A stretch of DNA of 64,000 nt from DASSBR01 sp035708085 (GCA_035708085.1 DASSTE010000047.1:1-64000); one strand, 5' to 3'; shown: positions 1 to 8,620, numbered from the stretch's first letter. Translations and numbers: made by a program. The notes: generated from the sequence alone by a model not told the origin.

Positions 1-347
1 AAGATATCGCGCGCTTCCAGCACTTCCGCCCAGCCGAGCGCGAGTGACAGCATCACTGTGTTGCGCGCCGGCACGTAGGTGACCGGAATACCCTCGCCCG
101 GTGACTCGGGCACCGCGATGGAATCGTCAGTCAGCGCCGAGCCGCCGATGGCGCCGAGGTCGATGGCAATTTCCTTGTGCTCCGCCGCGCCCAGCGCTGC
201 CGCGACGCGTCGTGACGCTGCAAGTTCCGCATCATGACGCTGGCCGTAGCGTACCGACAGCGCGTGACAGGCATAACCGTCGCGTTTGGCGATCGCGAGA
301 GTGGTGGCGGAGTCGAGGCCGCCGGACAATAAAATCACGGCTTTCAT
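1..347 (-). CDS. queC: 7-cyano-7-deazaguanine synthase QueC (3' end outside window)
   Basis: N-terminal 115 or so residues of QueC, which converts 7-carboxy-7-deazaguanine to preQ0 with ATP and ammonia in queuosine synthesis. The translated start MKAVILLSGGLDSATT carries the PP-loop ATP-pyrophosphatase motif SGGLDS at residues 8-13, and VPARN near residue 93 is a conserved family segment. The gene runs off the left edge, so roughly half of the usual length of about 225 residues is missing here; nothing suggests it is broken. It lies downstream of queE in the same orientation, which joins two consecutive steps of the pathway, but the inverted repeat at 361-467 separates the two genes. Confidence 0.93.
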   Translation of the reverse strand, partial: MKAVILLSGGLDSATTLAIAKRDGYACHALSVRYGQRHDAELAASRRVAAALGAAEHKEIAIDLGAIGGSALTDDSIAVPESPGEGIPVTYVPARNTVMLSLALGWAEVLEARDI

Positions 348-360
348 CGTTATCGAGTAG

Positions 361-467
361 GGCTGAGTAGCTAGGACTGAGTAGCTAGGACTGAGTAGCT
401 AGGACTGAGTATAAGACAGCTTGTTTTATTCTTGACTCAGTCCTAGCCACTTAGCACTAGCGACTTA
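361..467. repeat. Class A stop-codon-associated inverted tandem repeat, copy 1 (queE/queC)
   Basis: Left arm has three tandem copies of the 14-mer AGTAGCTAGGACTG. The right arm carries the complementary units GACTCAGTCCTAGC and TTAGCACTAGCGACT. The loop contains AAGA and TTCTT segments. The element starts 3 bp past the queE stop codon and ends 14 bp before the queC start, so it forms the whole intergenic space of this operon and could act as a hairpin in the queE-queC mRNA. Confidence 0.85.
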
Positions 468-469
468 TT

Positions 470-1135
470 TCACCTCCCCGGCACGTCGCCCCACAGATAC
501 TTATGGAGCTGGACCTGGAAGCGCACCGGCAGACGGTCGGCCAGTAACCAGTCGGCGAGATCGGCCGCGCTCTGCTGCATGTGGCTGGGCGAGAACAGCA
601 CCGTACAACGATCAGCCAGACCGCTCTCGGTGACGAACTGGCGCGACCAGTCGTAATCGGCGCGCGAGCAGATCACGAACTTGAGTTGATCCTGCGGTCG
701 CAGAACGTCGAAGTTTTCGGCGAGATTGCGTTCAGCTTCGCCGGAATCCGGCGTTTTTACGTCGATCACCCTGACAACGCGCTCGTCGAGATCCGCGACC
801 GGCATTGCACCGCTGGTTTCAATCGATACGCGATAGCCGGCATCGGCGAGACGCGTCAGCAGCCGCCCGCAGTTCTTCTGTGCGAGCGGTTCGCCGCCGG
901 TCACGGTAACGTAGCGCGCGCTATATTGCCCGACCTCGTCGATAACCGAATCGATGGAATGCCAGTCGCCGCCGTGAAAGGCGTACTCGGTATCGCAGTA
1001 CCGGCAGCGCAGCGGACAGCCCGTCAGACGCACGAACACCGTCGGCCATCCGACGGTGTCGGCTTCGCCTTGCAGCGAGTGAAAAATTTCCGTCAGCCGC
1101 AGGCGTTCTTCGGCCGGGATCTGGTCACGGTTCAA
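470..1135 (-). CDS. queE: 7-carboxy-7-deazaguanine synthase QueE
   Basis: Radical SAM enzyme that rearranges 6-carboxy-tetrahydropterin to 7-carboxy-7-deazaguanine, the step before QueC. The 221-residue protein contains the cluster-binding segment TGCPLRCRYCDTEY with cysteines at 40, 44 and 47 (C-x3-C-x2-C), preceded by the QueE-typical TEIFHSLQGE and followed by VTVTGGEP. The start is probably TTG, overlapping the cpoB stop as TTGA; no good ATG lies near the conserved N-terminus. It is co-transcribed with the tol-pal-cpoB genes upstream, as in many gammaproteobacteria. Its stop codon lies 3 bp from repeat copy 1. Confidence 0.93.
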   Translation of the reverse strand: MNRDQIPAEERLRLTEIFHSLQGEADTVGWPTVFVRLTGCPLRCRYCDTEYAFHGGDWHSIDSVIDEVGQYSARYVTVTGGEPLAQKNCGRLLTRLADAGYRVSIETSGAMPVADLDERVVRVIDVKTPDSGEAERNLAENFDVLRPQDQLKFVICSRADYDWSRQFVTESGLADRCTVLFSPSHMQQSAADLADWLLADRLPVRFQVQLHKYLWGDVPGR

Positions 1136-1872
1136 GACTTGTTTTTGATCTGCTTGAGCCGATCCTTCGCGAGGCGCGCCTCGGTGCTTTGCGGATATTT
1201 CTTGATAACTTCCGAAAGCGCCTGCTTCGCCTTGTCTTCCTGCGACAGCTCGTCATAGCTGTAGCCCATCTTCAGCAGCGCACCCGGTACCTTCTGCGAA
1301 TCGGGATAACTGCTGACAACGGTTTGGAAGGCGGCAATTGCGCCGTTGAAATCGCGCGATACGTAGCGCGACTCCCCAAGCCAGTATTCAGCGTTGTCGG
1401 CGAGCTTGCTCTTGGGATACTGGGACAGGAACGCTTCGAAGGCTGATTGAGCCTGGCTGTAATTGCCCTGCTGCAACAGGTTAAAGGCGTGGTCGTACGC
1501 CGTTTGCCCATTATCCGCCGGCATTGTGCCAGCCGCAGTAGTCGGGGCATTGCCGTTGGCGGTTTCGAGCGCGCGCAGCCGGCTGTCGAGATCCTGATAC
1601 AGGTTGCGCTGGCGGCGGTTTGATTCATCGACCGCGTGCGCCAGTTCCTGCACCTGCCCGCGCAGATCGCGCACCTGCCCGGCCAGATCGTCGAGCCGTT
1701 GGGCGAGCGATACCTGGTTCTGGTTCTTGACGACACGACTCAGTTGATCGACCTGTTGCGACAATCGGTCGACCTTGATCGCGAACGGATCGTTTGGCTG
1801 TACGCCGGTGGCGCAGCCGCCCAAAGCGGCCAGCGCCACCAGCATCAGACTGAAACCTGCAACTTTGATCAT
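1132..1872 (-). CDS. cpoB: Cell division coordinator CpoB (YbgF), TolA-binding TPR protein
   Basis: Periplasmic protein that links Tol-Pal function to septal peptidoglycan synthesis. I chose the start at 1872 (MIKVAGF) because it overlaps the pal stop as ATGA; an in-frame ATG 13 codons upstream lies inside pal. The product is 246 residues. It has a signal peptide with a possible lipobox (ALGGC, Cys20), an N-terminal coiled coil at about 35-100 (heptads such as LSQQVDQLSRVV) for trimerisation, a linker, and C-terminal TPRs at about 125-240 (AYDHAFNLLQQGNYSQA, AEYWLGESRY). E. coli CpoB is soluble in the periplasm; whether this Cys is lipidated is uncertain. Confidence 0.9.
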   Translation of the reverse strand: MIKVAGFSLMLVALAALGGCATGVQPNDPFAIKVDRLSQQVDQLSRVVKNQNQVSLAQRLDDLAGQVRDLRGQVQELAHAVDESNRRQRNLYQDLDSRLRALETANGNAPTTAAGTMPADNGQTAYDHAFNLLQQGNYSQAQSAFEAFLSQYPKSKLADNAEYWLGESRYVSRDFNGAIAAFQTVVSSYPDSQKVPGALLKMGYSYDELSQEDKAKQALSEVIKKYPQSTEARLAKDRLKQIKNKS

Positions 1873-2411
1873 TGCAGATATACTATCACCACGCGACGAT
1901 TTTTGGCCCACGCGGCCTCATTATGACCGGGATCGGCCGGATCTTCCTCACCATAGCTGACGGTCTGGATCTGATCCGCCGAGACGCCCTGCAGCATCAG
2001 GAAGCGCTTCACCGACTGCGCGCGACGGTCACCGAGCGCGATATTGTAAGCCTTGGTGCCGCGCTCGTCGGTGTACCCTTCAAGGCGCACGTTGACGTTC
2101 GGATGCGCGACCAGGTAGTTCGCGGTCTGCGTCAGCAGGTCGGTGTACTCCGGCTTGATATCGCTCATATCGAAACCGAAATAGACGACATTCTGCTGCG
2201 GACGCGTCTGGCCCGGCTGCGGCTGTTGCTGCTGCTGGTAACCGAGTTCCTGCCCCTGATTTTGCGTGCCTTGGTTCATGCCGCTGGTTTGCGTGCCATT
2301 TCCCGTGGCACCGCCGGGCGCGGGCGCGGGCTGCACGTTGCTCTGGCCGCCGCAACCGGCCAACGCCGCTCCGAGCGCCACCACGCCGAACCACATTGCC
2401 AATGATTTCAT
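1869..2411 (-). CDS. pal: Peptidoglycan-associated lipoprotein Pal
   Basis: Outer-membrane lipoprotein that ties the outer membrane to peptidoglycan and partners with TolB. The signal peptide ends in a lipobox (AALAGC, Cys20), followed by a Gln/Gly/Pro-rich linker at about 21-70 and an OmpA-like domain at about 72-180. The domain carries the peptidoglycan-binding pattern GYTDERGTKAYNIALGDRRA. Length of 180 residues is normal. It sits between tolB and cpoB in the usual order; the gap to tolB is 33 bp and the overlap with cpoB is 4 bp. Confidence 0.96.
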   Translation of the reverse strand: MKSLAMWFGVVALGAALAGCGGQSNVQPAPAPGGATGNGTQTSGMNQGTQNQGQELGYQQQQQPQPGQTRPQQNVVYFGFDMSDIKPEYTDLLTQTANYLVAHPNVNVRLEGYTDERGTKAYNIALGDRRAQSVKRFLMLQGVSADQIQTVSYGEEDPADPGHNEAAWAKNRRVVIVYLQ

Positions 2412-2444
2412 CTGAAGCTCCTTATATTTCGTCGCAAAAAAAAC

Positions 2445-3770
2445 CTATCGCTCCGAAGGCGGGAACGGTCCCCACGCGGGATCGCTGATTTCGCCCTCTT
2501 CCGAAGTTAATTGCTGATGCACGCTGCCGTCCACGGAAACGGCTGCCAATTCGTTCTTGCCGTCGAACACGCCCGCGTAAATAATCATACTACCGTTAGG
2601 CGCGAAGCTGGGAGACTTATCCAGCTCACCGTCCGTCAGCACTCTGAGCGCGCCTGTCTGGAGATTCATGACCGCGATGTGCAAGTCGCCATTTTCGCGA
2701 TGCACCATCGCGAGCATTTTGCCGTTCGGGGACACTTGCGGACGGGCGTTGTAGCTGCCGTCATATGTCAAGCGACGGGCGCTCGTGCCGTTGAGATCCT
2801 GCTCGTAAATCTGTGCGCTGCCGCCGCGATCAGACGTATAAAAGACATGCTCGCCGTCCGGCGCCCAGGCCGGCTCCGTCTCGATCGCAGGATCGGACGT
2901 GATCTGGCGCAGTTTATGCGTACGCAGGTCGAGAATGTAGATGTCCGGGTTACCCGGCTGCGAAGACAGCACCACCGCCAGACGGCTGCCGTCCGGCGAA
3001 AAGGCGGGCGCGCTGTTCAGGCCGGCGCGTTTCAGTACCTGCACGCGCTGCCCCGTGCTGAGCGTCTGGACATAAATGCCCGGGTGATGGTTGACGAACG
3101 CCGAGTAGGCGATCCGCGTGCCGTCCGGCGACCAGCTGGGCGACAGGATCGGCCCGTGGGACACGGCGATGGTCTTGGCGTTGTTGCCATCCGCATCCGA
3201 CACGATCAACGAATAACGCGTCTGCTTGCCCGACCGCTGCGACTCGACAAAGACGATATGCGTGCCGAATGCTCCCCGCTCGCCGGTCAGCTCCTTGTAA
3301 ATCATGTTGCTGATACGATGCGCCGCCTGGCGCAGCGCACCGACCCGCGCGGGCAGGCGATAGCCGAGCAGTTGCCGGCCGGTATAGACGTCGAACAGCC
3401 GGAAGTCGATCGTGTAGCCGCCGTTGCCGTTCGGCTGTATCTGGCCGATCACGACATCGTTGACATTGACGGCGCGCCAGTTGGCGAAGTTGATTTGCTG
3501 CGGCGTGCTCGGCTTTTCCAGCATGTCGCCCGTCGGCAGCGACGTGAACCGGCCGCTACGGGCGAGATCCGCCGAGACCACGCCATCAACGTTCGTCTTC
3601 GGCTGCTGGCCAACCGGACCCTCCCACGCGAAAGGCACGATGGCAATCGGGGTCGCGCCCTGCGCGCCTTTGGTGACGGTGATCTGGATCGCCGCGTCGG
3701 CCGCGCCCGCCAGGGCGATCAGAACAAGCGCGAGCAGCACCGGTAAGACACTTTTCCTTGATATTCTCAT
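2445..3770 (-). CDS. tolB: Tol-Pal system beta-propeller protein TolB
   Basis: Periplasmic component that cycles between Pal and TolA. The 441-residue protein has a signal peptide (about residues 1-26, ending ADA), an N-terminal TolB_N domain (about 30-165) and a C-terminal six-bladed propeller made of WD-like repeats with the recurrent pattern SPSWSPDGTRIAYSA, APAFSPDGSRLAVV, EPAWAPDGEHVFYTS. The start overlaps the tolA stop (ATGA), which implies tight translational coupling. Confidence 0.96.
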   Translation of the reverse strand: MRISRKSVLPVLLALVLIALAGAADAAIQITVTKGAQGATPIAIVPFAWEGPVGQQPKTNVDGVVSADLARSGRFTSLPTGDMLEKPSTPQQINFANWRAVNVNDVVIGQIQPNGNGGYTIDFRLFDVYTGRQLLGYRLPARVGALRQAAHRISNMIYKELTGERGAFGTHIVFVESQRSGKQTRYSLIVSDADGNNAKTIAVSHGPILSPSWSPDGTRIAYSAFVNHHPGIYVQTLSTGQRVQVLKRAGLNSAPAFSPDGSRLAVVLSSQPGNPDIYILDLRTHKLRQITSDPAIETEPAWAPDGEHVFYTSDRGGSAQIYEQDLNGTSARRLTYDGSYNARPQVSPNGKMLAMVHRENGDLHIAVMNLQTGALRVLTDGELDKSPSFAPNGSMIIYAGVFDGKNELAAVSVDGSVHQQLTSEEGEISDPAWGPFPPSER

Positions 3771-4741
3771 TGGCTGTTACCGTTCGAGTTCGGGGGTGTG
3801 AACGTGATGTTGATTTGCCGCTCGAACAAGCTTGGATCGCTCGGAGTCGGGAGCGGCGACGCCTTGTAAATGGCGCTGATGATCGATTGCTTCACCGCGT
3901 CATTACCATTGAACGATTTGAATTCCACGTTAACCACGTCGCCGCCCGGCACCTGCGTCACCACGACGACCGCCTTCATGTCTGATTGCATTGACGGCGG
4001 CGGGTTCCACGCGCTGTAAATCGCCTGCCGGATCCCGGCCGTGTACATACCCATCGCGCGGGACCGCTCGCGCTTGCGCTGTGCCGCAGCTGCCGCCTCC
4101 TTGCGCTGCTGCTCTTCGGCCTCGAGTTCCTTCTTCAGTTCCGCCTTGCGCGCCGCCTCTGCTTTCGCCGCGGCCTCTTTGCGCCGGCGCGCCTCCTCGG
4201 CCGCCTTCTTGCGCGCGGCTGCCGCGGCGGCAGCCTGCTTGCGCGCCGCTTCGGCTTTCGCCTGGGCCGCGGCCGCCGCCTTTTGCTCGGCCTCCCGCTT
4301 CGCCTGCAGCTTGGCCAGTTGAGCCTGCGCGGCAGCCGCTTCCTGCTTGCGCTGCGCCGCAGCCGCGGCGGCTGCCTTTTGCGCCGCCTCGCGCTGCTGC
4401 TTGAGCTTCGCCAGGCGTGCCTCCTCGGCCTCGCGCTCCTTGCGCGCCTGTTCAATCTGCTGCTGGCGCTTGCGTGCCGCCGCTTCCTGCGCCGCCTTCT
4501 TTCTCGCTTCGGCCGCCTTGATCTGCGCCAGTTGCTGGTCGATCAGCTTCTGGCTGACCACCGTTGCCGTGACCGGATTCATGTCGTTGCCGGTACCGGG
4601 CGGTGCGCTCATCATCGTGTGGGCGCCGAAGCCTACGCCGACAACCAGGATCGTCAGCACGATGCCGTGCAGCAGCAGCGAGTACGCCCAGGAGCGCGCG
4701 TCGCTCCTGACGCTCTTCGGCTCATGGAATTTCGGCGTCAT
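3767..4741 (-). CDS. tolA: Cell envelope integrity protein TolA
   Basis: Inner-membrane anchored protein that spans the periplasm and transmits TolQR energy to Pal/TolB. Residues about 18-40 form the single membrane helix; about 75-230 are a long Ala/Lys/Glu/Arg-rich helical domain; about 232-324 are the C-terminal TolA domain (YTAGIRQAIYSAWNPPP, then VVVVTQVPGGDVVNVEF). Length 324 is within the family range. The coiled-coil DNA is repetitive and GC-rich, which produces long meaningless open frames on the other strand. Confidence 0.94.
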   Translation of the reverse strand: MTPKFHEPKSVRSDARSWAYSLLLHGIVLTILVVGVGFGAHTMMSAPPGTGNDMNPVTATVVSQKLIDQQLAQIKAAEARKKAAQEAAARKRQQQIEQARKEREAEEARLAKLKQQREAAQKAAAAAAAQRKQEAAAAQAQLAKLQAKREAEQKAAAAAQAKAEAARKQAAAAAAARKKAAEEARRRKEAAAKAEAARKAELKKELEAEEQQRKEAAAAAQRKRERSRAMGMYTAGIRQAIYSAWNPPPSMQSDMKAVVVVTQVPGGDVVNVEFKSFNGNDAVKQSIISAIYKASPLPTPSDPSLFERQINITFTPPNSNGNSQ

Positions 4742-5202
4742 GGAACTCGTTTAACTTGCGGCTTTTGCGGCGGCTTCGTGATCAGGCCGACGCTCGGTGC
4801 GCCAGCGGCCTGCAGAAGCGTCATGCCGAAAAGAACCCGCTCATACGGAACGTCCTTGTCGCCTTTGACCAATACACGCACGTCATGGTTGTGCTCAAGC
4901 ACCGCCGCAACGCGCGCGACCACGATTTTCGGTTTCAACGGCTGTTTCTGATTTTCGCCGATGTTGAGGTAATACCGACCCTGCGCGTCGACCGTCAAAA
5001 TGACATTGGTCGGGTTCTTGCCACTGGGATTGGTCAGCGGCTTGGCCGCCGCCTGCGGCAGGTTCACCTTGACGCCTTCGGTCAACAGCGGTGCCGTCAC
5101 CATGAAAATAATCAGCAGGACGAGCATCACGTCGATATAAGGCACGACGTTGATCTCGCTCATCGGCCGCCGCCGCGCGCGTTTTCCGGAATCGCCGCTC
5201 AT
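4738..5202 (-). CDS. tolR: Biopolymer transporter TolR
   Basis: ExbD-family inner-membrane subunit of the proton-driven TolQR motor. The 154-residue protein has a basic cytoplasmic N-terminus, one membrane helix at about 20-42 containing the proton-relay aspartate in the segment VVPYIDVMLVLLIIF, and a periplasmic domain ending in GMTLLQAAGAPSVGLIT. It overlaps tolA and tolQ by 4 bp each (ATGA), as expected for subunits needed in fixed ratio. Confidence 0.95.
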   Translation of the reverse strand: MSGDSGKRARRRPMSEINVVPYIDVMLVLLIIFMVTAPLLTEGVKVNLPQAAAKPLTNPSGKNPTNVILTVDAQGRYYLNIGENQKQPLKPKIVVARVAAVLEHNHDVRVLVKGDKDVPYERVLFGMTLLQAAGAPSVGLITKPPQKPQVKRVP

Positions 5203-5882
5203 GCCGCGCTGCGGGCCGGGACGTGCCGCTGCAGGATCGACGAGAACTCGTCGACGAAGGTGTCGAAGCGGGTTTCGAGGCGCTCGACCTGGTTGGAAAA
5301 ACGGTTGTAGGCGACGACTGCCGGGATTGCCGCGATCAAACCCATTGCGGTCGCGATCAGCGCCTCGGAAATGCCGGGTGCGACCATCGCGATCGTCGCC
5401 GCGTGGACGTTCCCGAGCGCCTGGAACGCACTCATGATGCCCCAGACCGTGCCGAACAGCCCGACGTACGGACTGGTCGAACCGACAGTGGCGAGAAAAG
5501 AGAGATTCTCTTCAAGCCGATCGAACTCGCGCACCTGCGAAACGCGCATCGCGCGACGCGCGCCTTCCAGCACAAAACCCGTGTCGGCGTCCTGCTTGCG
5601 CAGCCGGCTGAACTCGCGGAAACCCGCTTCGAAGACAGTTTCCATGCCCGGCTTGTCGTCGCCATTCGCGCTGACTTCGCGGTAAATCGCCGACAGGTCG
5701 CCGCCTGACCAGAAGCGCTTTTCAAAAGCGTCCGCCGCAGCTTGAGCCTTCGACAGCACCCGGCGCTTGCGGAAAATAATCGCCCAGGAGGTGATCGACG
5801 CCGCGAGCAGCAGCCCGAGGATGCACTGCACCACGATGCTGGCCTCGGCCACAAGCTGCCATACGGAAAAATCAGTCGTCAT
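5199..5882 (-). CDS. tolQ: Tol-Pal motor subunit TolQ
   Basis: ExbB/MotA-type proton channel subunit paired with TolR. The 227-residue sequence has three membrane segments (about 16-38, 135-157, 170-192) and the conserved stretch TSPYVGLFGTVWGIMSAF followed by GISEALIATAMGLIAAIPAVVAYN. It is the first tol gene after ybgC, separated by 10 bp. Confidence 0.96.
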   Translation of the reverse strand: MTTDFSVWQLVAEASIVVQCILGLLLAASITSWAIIFRKRRVLSKAQAAADAFEKRFWSGGDLSAIYREVSANGDDKPGMETVFEAGFREFSRLRKQDADTGFVLEGARRAMRVSQVREFDRLEENLSFLATVGSTSPYVGLFGTVWGIMSAFQALGNVHAATIAMVAPGISEALIATAMGLIAAIPAVVAYNRFSNQVERLETRFDTFVDEFSSILQRHVPARSAA

Positions 5883-5892
5883 CTATCAATAC

Positions 5893-6294
5893 CTAATGTT
5901 CTATTTGCGCGCGGATGTTGTCGGGAATCAGCCGGGGGCGAAACGAGTCGAGATCGATACAGGCCGCGCCGATTTCGCCGGCGCACAGCAATTCGTCCTC
6001 GCGGCGAATCTCCTGGCGAAACCGGATGCGCGCGCCGCGCACGGCTTCCACGTCCACGCCCACCCTGAGCGCATCGTTGAGGCGCGCCGGCCGCACATAC
6101 TGCGCGTGCGCCTCGGTGACCACGAACGCCAGGCGGAGCCCGTCGGCCAACTCGCGTTGATCGAAGCCCAGGCTGCGCAGCCACTCGGTGCGCGCCCGCT
6201 CCATGAACTTGAAATAATTGGCGTAGTACACCACGCCACCCGCATCGGTATCTTCGTAGTAGATGCGTACGGGCCAACTAAATTCCATCGCCAC
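5893..6294 (-). CDS. ybgC: Acyl-CoA thioesterase YbgC, tol-pal associated
   Basis: Hotdog-fold 4-hydroxybenzoyl-CoA-thioesterase family enzyme, 133 residues. The N-terminal signature VRIYYEDTDAGGVVYYANY contains the catalytic Asp and is followed by FMERARTEWLR. E. coli YbgC acts on short-chain or phospholipid-linked acyl thioesters and is linked to Tol-Pal genetically. It leads the tol operon here; upstream are repeat copy 2 and ruvB. Start may be MAMEF (6294) or MEF two codons later. Confidence 0.93.
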   Translation of the reverse strand: MAMEFSWPVRIYYEDTDAGGVVYYANYFKFMERARTEWLRSLGFDQRELADGLRLAFVVTEAHAQYVRPARLNDALRVGVDVEAVRGARIRFRQEIRREDELLCAGEIGAACIDLDSFRPRLIPDNIRAQIEH

Positions 6295-6381
6295 GCAATT
6301 ATTCCTGAAAATCCGACAGTTTACATTAAGCGAAGTGTGACGCAGTCCACGGATTAGGGAGTTTCCCTAGGCGTCCGCGAG

Positions 6382-6466
6382 GTGGCTAGTAGCTGAGTCG
6401 CCAGGACTGAGTAAGAATCAACAATTTCTCTCTTATCCTCAGTCCTGGTGACTCAGTCGTGGCCGC
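6382..6466. repeat. Class A inverted tandem repeat, copy 2 (ruvB/ybgC)
   Basis: Arms TGAGTCGCCAGGACTGAG (6394-6411) and CTCAGTCCTGGTGACTCA (from 6438) pair with one mismatch-type wobble. Extra partial units (GTGGCTAGTAGC and GTGGCCGCTA) flank them. The loop contains AAGAATC and TTTCTCTCTTA. The outer right end lies 8 bp from the ruvB stop codon. Confidence 0.85.
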
Positions 6467-6474
6467 TAATTCTC

Positions 6475-7512
6475 CTATTCCCCGAAGAGGTCCGGCGCCT
6501 GATTGCCCGCCGGGGCCTTCAACCCGAAGTGCAGGTAGGCATTCCGCGTCGCCACGCGCCCACGCGCGGTGCGCTTCAGGAAGCCCTGTTGAATCAGGTA
6601 CGGCTCGATAACATCCTCGATGGTGCCGCGTTCTTCGCCGATCGAGGCGGCAACGCTGTCGACGCCGACCGGGCCGCCGTCGAATTTCTCGATGACCGCC
6701 AGCAGCATCTTGCGGTCCATCACGTCGAAGCCGTTGATGTCGACGTCGAGCATGTCCATCGCGGCCTGCGCGACCTCGGCAGTGATATTGCCGTCGGCGC
6801 GGACCTCGGCGTAGTCGCGCACTCGGCGCAGCAGCCGGTTGGCGATACGGGGCGTGCCGCGCGAGCGTGCCGCGATCTCGCGCGCCCCGCCGGCATCGAT
6901 GGTAAGAGCGAGGATGCCGGCTGAGCGGCGCACGATTCCGGCCAGATCGTCCGTGTTGTAGAACTCGAGGCGTTGGACGATGCCGAAGCGATCGCGCAGC
7001 GGCGAGGTCAACAGCCCCGCGCGGGTGGTCGCACCGATGAGCGTGAACGGCGGCAGGTCGAGCTTGATCGAGCGCGCCGCGGGGCCCTCGCCGATCATGA
7101 TGTCGAGCTGGTAGTCCTCCATCGCCGGGTACAGGACTTCTTCGACAACCGCACCGAGACGGTGGATTTCGTCGACGAACAGCACGTCGCGCGGCTCGAG
7201 ATTGGTGAGTAACGCGGCGAGATCGCCCGGGCGTTCGAGCACCGGACCCGAAGTCTGTCGCAGGTTGACACCCATTTCGTTGGCGACGATGTGCGCGAGT
7301 GTGGTTTTGCCAAGTCCCGGCGGGCCGAAGATCAGCGTGTGGTCGAGTGCTTCGCCGCGGTTACGTGCAGCGCTGACGAAGATTTCCATCTGCTCGCGTA
7401 CCGGCGGCTGGCCGTGGTAGTCGGCCAGCGTGCGCGGGCGGATCGCGCGATCGAAGTTGTCGTCGTCGTCGCGAGTCTCGGCGTCTATCAGGCGTTCGGG
7501 TGTTTCGGTCAT
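6475..7512 (-). CDS. ruvB: Holliday junction branch migration helicase RuvB
   Basis: AAA+ motor of the RuvAB complex. The 345-residue protein shows Walker A FGPPGLGKTT at about 62-71, Walker B LFVDEIHRL at about 114-122, sensor segment GATTRAGLLTSPLRDRFG and a C-terminal winged-helix domain ending in GRVATRNAYLHFG. It is the last gene of ruvCAB and overlaps the ruvA stop (ATGA). Confidence 0.97.
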   Translation of the reverse strand: MTETPERLIDAETRDDDDNFDRAIRPRTLADYHGQPPVREQMEIFVSAARNRGEALDHTLIFGPPGLGKTTLAHIVANEMGVNLRQTSGPVLERPGDLAALLTNLEPRDVLFVDEIHRLGAVVEEVLYPAMEDYQLDIMIGEGPAARSIKLDLPPFTLIGATTRAGLLTSPLRDRFGIVQRLEFYNTDDLAGIVRRSAGILALTIDAGGAREIAARSRGTPRIANRLLRRVRDYAEVRADGNITAEVAQAAMDMLDVDINGFDVMDRKMLLAVIEKFDGGPVGVDSVAASIGEERGTIEDVIEPYLIQQGFLKRTARGRVATRNAYLHFGLKAPAGNQAPDLFGE

Positions 7513-8099
7513 GCGCGCACCGCGTTTTTCAGCGCCAGCCGAATAATGTCTTCGGCGGCCAGATCGTCACCTTCCACATCGCGAACCATTCTGGCGGCTT
7601 CGGCCGGTTTGTAGCCGAGCGCGATCAGCGCGCCTTGGGCTTCGTCGGCCGGACGCGTCATGGCGATGGCGCCGGCGGGCAGTCCGGCAGGCGCATCGGC
7701 GGCAATTTTATCGCGCATTTCCATCACCAGCCGCTCGGCGGTCTTTTTGCCGACGCCGGGCAAGCGTGTGAGCGCAGCGCTGTCGCCCGCCTCGACGCAG
7801 CGCTGGAACGCGTCGACGCTGATGCCGGAGAGTATTGTGAGGGCAAGTTTGGGGCCGATGCCGCTGACGCGAATCAGGCTGCGGAACAGGTCACGTTCGG
7901 CGGCCGTCGCGAAACCGTATAGCACGTGCGCATCCTCGCGCACCGCGAGATGCGTCAGCAACGTGAGCGGCTCGCCGGGCTTCGGCAGGCTGTAAAAGGT
8001 GGACATCGGCGCTTCAACTTCGTAGCCGACGCCGTTGACGTCGAGCAAGAGGCGCGGTGGCTGCTTTTCGGCGAGCGTGCCCTTGAGCCGGCCGATCAT
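7509..8099 (-). CDS. ruvA: Holliday junction DNA helicase subunit RuvA
   Basis: Junction-binding tetrameric partner of RuvB. I place the start at 8099 (MIGRLKGTLAEKQPP), the canonical RuvA N-terminus, which overlaps the ruvC stop as ATGA; the reading frame stays open far upstream but only because it runs antisense-like through ruvC. The 196-residue product has the OB domain (1-62), two helix-hairpin-helix motifs (ISGIGPKLALTILSG and LPGVGKKTAERLVMEM) and a C-terminal RuvB-binding domain. Confidence 0.95.
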   Translation of the reverse strand: MIGRLKGTLAEKQPPRLLLDVNGVGYEVEAPMSTFYSLPKPGEPLTLLTHLAVREDAHVLYGFATAAERDLFRSLIRVSGIGPKLALTILSGISVDAFQRCVEAGDSAALTRLPGVGKKTAERLVMEMRDKIAADAPAGLPAGAIAMTRPADEAQGALIALGYKPAEAARMVRDVEGDDLAAEDIIRLALKNAVRA

Positions 8100-8620
8100 C
8101 GCCGCCGCCTTCGGCCGCCGCGCCGCACGCCTGCGGCCGCAAGTAGCGTACGCGTCTGCCGACCATGCGAATGGCACAGCGCTACGGCGAGCGCGTCCGC
8201 GGCATCGCTCGGCGGCGCGGAATCCAGTTTGAGCAGGGCCTTGATCATATGCTGGACTTGTTCTTTCGAGGCGGCGCCCGTCCCCACCACCGCGAGCTTG
8301 ACCGCGCGCGGCGCGTATTCTGCCACTCCGCCCGCGACCGCGAACACCGCGCACAGGGCGGCCGCGCGGGCCTGCCCCAGCTTCAATGCGCTCGCCGCGT
8401 TGCGGTGCATGAAGGCGCTCTCGATGGCGACCTCGTCCGGTTGGTGTTCGGCGACCACGGCGCCGATACCGTCATAAATAATCTTGAGCCGCGTCGGCCA
8501 GTCCTCGGCCTGCGCGTGAATACAACCCCAATCTACGGCGCTTTCGCCACGGGCGCCGATATCGATGATTCCATAGCCGGTGACGATCGAGCCCGGATCG
8601 ATACCCAGGATCCGGGTCAC
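8096..8620 (-). CDS. ruvC: Crossover junction endodeoxyribonuclease RuvC
   Basis: Holliday junction resolvase with RNase H fold, 174 residues. Acidic catalytic residues are visible in ILGIDPGS (Asp7), VAIESAFMHRN (Glu near 67) and SDAADALAVALCHSH (paired Asp near 140). The last ten residues are an Arg/Gly-rich tail. It heads the ruvCAB operon, with yebC 18 bp upstream. Confidence 0.96.
   Translation of the reverse strand: MTRILGIDPGSIVTGYGIIDIGARGESAVDWGCIHAQAEDWPTRLKIIYDGIGAVVAEHQPDEVAIESAFMHRNAASALKLGQARAAALCAVFAVAGGVAEYAPRAVKLAVVGTGAASKEQVQHMIKALLKLDSAPPSDAADALAVALCHSHGRQTRTLLAAAGVRRGGRRRRR

Noticed and set aside
361..467. Possible CRISPR-like short tandem repeats
   Set aside because: Units are contiguous without spacers and face inverted units; no cas genes. 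They are hairpin arms, not a CRISPR array.
4041..4754. Ala/Ser-rich open frames on the plus strand opposite tolA
   Set aside because: They come from the repetitive Ala/Lys codons of the TolA coiled coil and have no start context.
8100..8354. Longer RuvA with an 85-residue N-terminal extension
   Set aside because: The extension is ruvC read in another frame; the canonical MIGRLKG start overlaps the ruvC stop as ATGA.
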